A stretch of 64,000 nt of DNA from Prosopocoilus inquinatus (lineage: Eukaryota; Arthropoda; Insecta; Coleoptera; Lucanidae), in contig CM069869.1 of the NCBI GenBank assembly GCA_036172665.1, forward strand, positions 2,914,001 to 2,978,000, given 5' to 3'. Position 1 is the stretch's first letter; each line of letters opens with the position of its first letter. The notes beneath the pieces are model-generated. The model was not told where the DNA came from. It saw only the letters and a program-made list of their open reading frames with translations, and made no database searches. A program made the position numbers and the translations under genes. Below, in pieces: positions 58,791 to 64,000 of this stretch.

Positions 58791-59317
58791 TATTTGTCGA
58801 AACTATGCGTTCTTCCGTTTGACGCAAAGCATCGCTGTGTTATTTAGAAGTCGACCCAGGAGATTAAACAGGTTCACACGCGACATATTTGGTCTTGACC
58901 TTCGATAAGAGAGAGTACCGTGGAGACCGTGGAGCTGTACCTCTTCTGACTATGCCGTGACGATAACCCCTAGAGGGAGAGAGAGTGTTTACAGGCTGTA
59001 AAGTGGTATCGTTAACCCTAGTTTAAAGTTAATGTCTGCGAGTTTCTTTTTTTAGCTCAGATAATGTCAAAACGTAGCTCGCATTCTGACTCATTCTAAG
59101 ACGGTGACCCGTCTTATTATTTTAAGCGGACTGAGGCACAGTGAAACAGTGAAATCGACCTCCAAGACCTCCAAGTTGTCATCGTTTGTGAGATTCCAGT
59201 GGAAACGTGAAAGATATCTTGCGACTAACTGATAGAATAAGCTTAGATAATTAGTTAAGATCGGCCGTTAAGGTCATAAAAAAAGTTGAAAAAGGCGTGA
59301 ACCTGATTTGAGTGACT
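58791..59317. other. Central spacer of the repeat P inversion
   Basis: Mostly unmatched. GGCGTGAACCTGATTTGAGT at about 59296 is inverted at 59945-59965, so degenerate pairing continues inward. Confidence 0.4.
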
Positions 59318-59743
59318 TAGACCGGGTTTCCGAAAGAACATTTAATTGGCTCATTAAACTAACCGATCGTTAAACCCATTAAACCGACTCGGGTTTCCGG
59401 AAATATCGGACTAGCATGACGAGGAGCAGATGGCGCTACTACAGTTCCATAGTAGTTTTAATACTTTTTCAATTTAATTTCTTTTCCGCAAATAAAAGTT
59501 GGAACACCAAAAACGGAAGGAAAACGCGTAAAGAGGGAATATTCCACGGAAATTGAATTATTTGAATCGATTACAGGAATTTGTAGGGTTACGTAAATTG
59601 CGCATGCGCCAATTAAGTTAACGGATCTGTTAGCGGCATTAAATTAACCAAGCATTAGAGTGCCTCCGGAAAATCATTTCCTACTTTCATGAGTAGTTAA
59701 CCTAGTCGGCCCATTAAATTCGTTGGGAAAACCGAGTCTGAAT
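59318..59743. mobile_element. Candidate MITE, about 425 bp
   Basis: Left AGACCGGGTTTCCGAAAG and inverted right AGACTCGGTTTTCCCAACG, each followed by a TTTAATKG block. Pairing is imperfect and no flanking duplication is clear. Confidence 0.45.
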
Positions 59744-59765
59744 TGCGATATCAGGGATTTATTAC

Positions 59766-59906
59766 CTCGTGGTAGGTTCTTAAAAAGTTGCAATGAAATT
59801 AAATGAAACTTTAAAATTAAAGTTTTTAATTTTAATTTTACACAAAATTCTGGATAATGATTTCAATTTTAATGTTTTGTTTAACTTCATTAGAACCTAC
59901 CACGAG
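59766..59906. mobile_element. Small MITE, 141 bp, 15-bp perfect TIR
   Basis: CTCGTGGTAGGTTCT and its inversion AGAACCTACCACGAG bound an AT-rich, partly self-complementary interior. Confidence 0.7.
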
Positions 59907-60039
59907 AAAATAAGTACTTGATACATATCATAATTAAGTCACCCAAATCAGGTATACGCGTTTTTCCACATTCTTACGACTTAAACGCACGGTTTTTAAT
60001 AATTAGTTAAATATTGCTTTTGGACGTGCGGATTTTGGT

Positions 60040-61640
60040 CATTGGAACCTATGCCTGCTTAATTTTCGTGAATATTCCTGACATCCTTTCGCAAGCTCGG
60101 GCTGTTCGGGTAAATCACTTTACGCCGGGCGTCGTCCTCTGCTCTCCAGGATCTATCACTTGTGAGTTTGGTTTTCTCCTGCGACCATGTCCACTCAGCT
60201 GGACTCGAACAATATTTTTACCAACACAGGTAAGAAGTTCGCAAAGGTCGCAATCAGCTTTCACAATATTTCGTAGGAATTAAATAGTATGTTTATCTAA
60301 CCTTGATACCAGGTTGTAAAGCTCGACGTCGCGTCTTTTGTGCTACAATATTTCATAGGAATTAAATAGTGTGTTTATCTAACGTTAAAGTTAGGTCGTA
60401 AAGCGCGACGTCGCGTTTCGTTCCTGTGAAAAAAGCTTTCTATTAGCTTGTTATTCTGGCGAAGTTACAAATTGCCGACACATTTGACATTTGTCGCTGT
60501 GGTCCCCTACTGACAGATAATTAAAAGAGAGATAGTTAAAAGCACCGAATAAAAAATTAAATTTTGAAAACATTGAAAATCAAAATTAAAACTATTTTTG
60601 CAATCTTTTGACGAAAAAGCTTAGGTACATAAAATGAATATTTTCTTTTTTTTTCTTAGACTGTTCTCATTGAATTGACAACACAAACTGATTTTCAGAC
60701 GATATCGCAAGTCGTAAGTCAATCCAAACTCAACGAGAATTAACTCCAAACTACGCTAGAAAGCACGACAGAAAATCCAACGCTGCTCTCTACCTGTAAG
60801 TCGCAAGATTTTGGGCGAGGAAATTAACTTACGTCCCAGCGCCGCGCCGGCTGTTCAGTGGGACGGGGTTGGTCAAAGAAAGCGCCAAACAATTTACAAA
60901 AAAGAGAAAGAAAAAGGAACAACACATCAGTTACTGCACGCATTTTTTATTCATTAACACACAAAAGGTTTTAATTGTGAGCACGCCATACTCGAATACC
61001 TCGAAAATAAATCACGAATAACGGGGCCCGTATGTCGTCTACGTACGTCACTAGCTCAATACTCCTTCAATAAATGAGTTTGAGTTTGTATCCGATGGTG
61101 AATCGTTCGAGAAACGAATAAATAATTTAAAGCTAACTCGGTGGTATCCGACTAAGTTGTGTTCAGGTCAAGTCTTCGTCCAAGAGGTGCCGTTATGTTC
61201 ACATCACGTATGCGTCCAGAAGATGGCGTTTCACAGGTCGACAGCGGAACGTCTCTCCTCGTGCGGATGATCCTTAATGTCCTGCGGCGATGCTTACCGT
61301 GGAGTGGACTTCGATTCCAAATACCTCGTGCGAGATTGTCAATATCGCTACTTGTACTTGGCTTCGAAATTTAAACGTCCTCAAATTAAGTAATCAATAA
61401 ACACGAATAATAGGACCCAAAACAAAACCAAGACTAAAACTACGAGCCTAAAGAATAAATGATACGAACTTAATAAACAGAATTCAGCTCAGCATAAGCT
61501 TGTCATAAATGCCTGATTTAAGACGTTTGTCTGGCTTGGAAATTAGCGGAGAGAGCCGCTCAGATCACGTTCATCAGTCACCACCAAAACCTCATTAAAA
61601 GTGAATTAAACAAAATGGCTAAACAGCTTTCCATGATTTG
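60040..61640 (+). repeat. Repeat unit P, direct copy 1
   Basis: The uninterrupted unit. From left: CTTAATTTTCGTGAATATTC, two S blocks with ATTTCGTAGGAATTAAATAG, the GGGCGAGGAAATTAACTTAC block, and the GGTAAGCATCGCC block inverted. It is the best copy for defining unit P. Confidence 0.9.
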
Positions 61641-62420
61641 GTTACTTGTTAGTTCGACTTTCTCCTGCAACCGTTTCGACTGAGCTGGGCTCAAACAACA
61701 TTTTTAACAACACAGATAGGTTCGCAAAGCTCGCAACCGTCTTTGACAATATTTCGTAAGAAATATATGCTTAATTTTCGCGAACATTCCTGGCGCTTTT
61801 TGCAAGCTCGGGTCGATCGGATAAATCGTTTTACTCAAGGAGACGTCCTCTGCTGTCCAAAATTTGGCTACTTGTTAGTTCAACTTTCTCTTGCGACCAT
61901 CTCCATTGAGCTGGGCTCATCCGAACAATATTTTCACCAACACGGGTAGATTCGCAAAGGTCACAATATTTCGTAGGAATTAAATACTATGTTTATTTAA
62001 CGTTGAGACCAGGTTGTAAAGCTCGACGACGCATCTTTTGTGCTGCGATATTTCGTAGGAATTAAATAGTGTGTTTATCTAACCTTGAGACCAGGTTGTA
62101 AAGCTCGACGTCGCGTCTTATTCCTGTGAAATAAGCTTTTTATTAGCCTGTTATTCTGGCGGAGTTACAAATTACCGACATATTTGACAATCGCTGTGGA
62201 CTCCTACTGACAGATAGTTAAGTGACAGATAGTTAAGAGCAAAGAGCAGGTGGCACTACTGAATAAAACATTAAATTTTGAAAACATTAAAAAACAAATA
62301 GTCATAAATATTTAAAAGAAAATTAAAACTACTTTTGAGATTTTTTTGACGAAAATGCTTAGGTACACATAACGAATATTTTTTCTTTTGTTTTGACACT
62401 GTTGTCATTGAATACATAAT
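61641..62420 (+). repeat. Repeat unit P, direct copy 2, truncated
   Basis: Repeats the left part of 60040-60690 head to tail (GCTTAATTTTCGCGAACATT at about 61768, S blocks at 61965 and 62050, and GAAAACATTAAAAA), so P also occurs in tandem with a step of about 1.72 kb. Confidence 0.85.
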
Positions 62421-64000
62421 TCATTTTTCTACTAAAATTCTTACATCTGTTAACCGTTTGTATAAATAACGACATAAATCCTTTATGACTGAACGAGGAC
62501 GTACTGTTTAGGTACATCTAAAACCAGCGCTGCATTTCGAAATTAATTACGCTAAACACGCAGGAGATTTACAGAGATCGTCCTTTTTTTTAATAATTCA
62601 GTCCGTGCCTTGACGTTATCGCGCTTAATTAAACGTTGAATTATTTCGTCCTGTTAATTTGTGATTATGGTCCTTGACGTAGCCGCGTCGGACCAACCCA
62701 ACGAGCAAATTAAAAACGTTGTTTTATTAAAAAAAAAAAGGGTCACGTGAATTGGGATCTGGTATACAACAAAATATAGACGTTTTATCACGACGTGACA
62801 TACGGAAATTATTCTATCTCTTCGTATAACTTGTTTCTGAGAAAAGGCAATTTTCTTGTCCGTTACGCAGATTCGTATTTTATATCTCCTTAAAGATTGT
62901 ATTCAGTAGGTCCAATTCGATTTTCGCAACGTTTTCGTGCGTCATTACTTGTCTCATACTTAGTCGTCGTCGTATTTACGGAGCGCATGAAAGGGGGGAA
63001 GCCCAGTCACTTTGTGTTCGAATTTTTCGCGCAATTCGCTTCGGAATAGACGTGCAATAAAATTCACGAAACAAATGCGCTTTTATAACGTTGGCCAACA
63101 ATGTTCGTTATATATGTGTGTGTCAGTTTCCCTTAAGAATTGCAGAGTAAAGCACCCGAATGAAACGAACCACAGAACCGTAACAATGCTTCGGTGAAAC
63201 TACTCTTTTTTTACGGCGCGCACTAAAAGTCGGATGAAACATGAGCTCTTAATAAAAGTTAATGCTGTACCCTGCAGGGCGGCGGAATTTGCTTAAGATT
63301 TGAGACACGTCCCCCCTACGACATGTTCACCTAATATTTTAAGGTGGCAGGTCATCTACTACATATTCATTAAGATGCAGAATGGAAAAATGAAGCCATC
63401 ACGCGCTATTTTCAGGCCAAATATCTCCTGGCGGTTTTTGAATATTAATCGAGAACTGGGTGTAAATTCGCCTTTGCCGATAATAATAATAAAAAAAAGA
63501 GAAACAAATGGATTCCGGGCATGGTTACCGTCGCGTCGTAAACGTCTTGCGGCTTTCCGGTTCATATACCTACGGCCCCGGAATGCAAATACGCAGCAAA
63601 ACTGTGCGCGCCCTTTCTAAATTCTAATCACGTAAAAAAACAATACCGAGATTTATGATTCTTTTATGGAATATTCGGTTGGCGGAACGACGTCAGTCAG
63701 ACGTATCCGTTTGGCCTAGTTTCACGTTTCCACCTCACATACTTACCGCACTATAATAACTTGATGCACTGTAAATTGGTTTACCGTCGGCATCCACTTG
63801 CAACTTGCAACGTCTGGGCTTAAACTAAGCGAAAATCTCAGACAATAACGTATGCGAGGTAGATTTTAAAAGGCATTCACTGAATTTAAACAAGGACATA
63901 AAAATCATGCTTCATTACCTCAGATAATATCACATCTTTCAAGCTGAGGTAAAAGGTTAACCACTTAGAAAAACTCCACCGTCTCCCCTTATAAACAGTG
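62421..64000. other. Unrecognised noncoding sequence with GC-richer blocks
   Basis: No gene or repeat recognised. It contains TAATTA-rich and CG-containing blocks similar in style to 15.1-15.9 and 53.2-53.6 kb. A 106-codon frame at 63300-63620 has no recognisable domain. Confidence 0.3.

Overview
The window looks like nuclear DNA of an arthropod, most likely an insect. It is AT-rich, has no bacterial-style gene packing, and no open reading frame exceeds about 190 codons. It holds a canonical metazoan tRNA-His gene and many eukaryotic transposons (hAT, Penelope-like, LTR retrotransposon, mariner-like). The species cannot be told from sequence alone. I found no secure host protein-coding gene; the window reads as a gene desert or large intron filled with nested repeats. 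Three weak coding candidates are listed with low confidence: a possible terminal exon at 2920-3162 (-), a gustatory-receptor-like exon at 20641-21003 (+) and a signal-peptide-like ORF at 30286-30732 (+).

Layout. 0-6 kb: an interspersed repeat (R1) broken by a short element of family H, a 76-bp family H derivative, and a 753-bp solo LTR nested in a third family H copy. 6-13.5 kb: mostly unrecognised noncoding sequence with a hAT MITE and tandem repeat S. 13.5-14.4 kb: a hAT derivative that still encodes a BED-type zinc finger, and repeat R2. 14.4-22.6 kb: mostly unrecognised. 22.6-27 kb: second R1 copy, S repeats, a solo LTR and a dispersed duplication. 27.9-29.9 kb: an inverted dimer of a Penelope-like element (PLE) with GIY-YIG coding remnants. 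31.3-32.3 kb: a 172-bp satellite, six units. 33.4-43.8 kb: T-rich or A-rich degenerate repeats, R2 copies and a 216-262-bp tandem array. 44.1 kb: tRNA-His. 45.9-49.0 kb: a 3.1-kb hAT-type element with perfect 8-bp target-site duplications (TSDs). 49.5-52.6 kb: a cluster of three family H copies. 54.9-55.6 kb: a long-TIR element. 55.9-62.4 kb: a large inverted and direct duplication of a ~1.7-kb unit, interrupted by a hAT element that itself holds a solo LTR.

The most interesting system is family H: short elements (76 to ~460 bp) flanked by 10-14-bp duplications, consisting of a long imperfect hairpin with a type I hammerhead ribozyme (HHR) motif at its tip. At least three copies keep an intact or nearly intact catalytic core. 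The unrelated PLE dimer at 28.2-29.7 kb carries its own HHR-like motif in each arm and has a similar 14-bp duplication. This suggests, but does not prove, that family H is a non-autonomous retrozyme-like group mobilised by PLE machinery.
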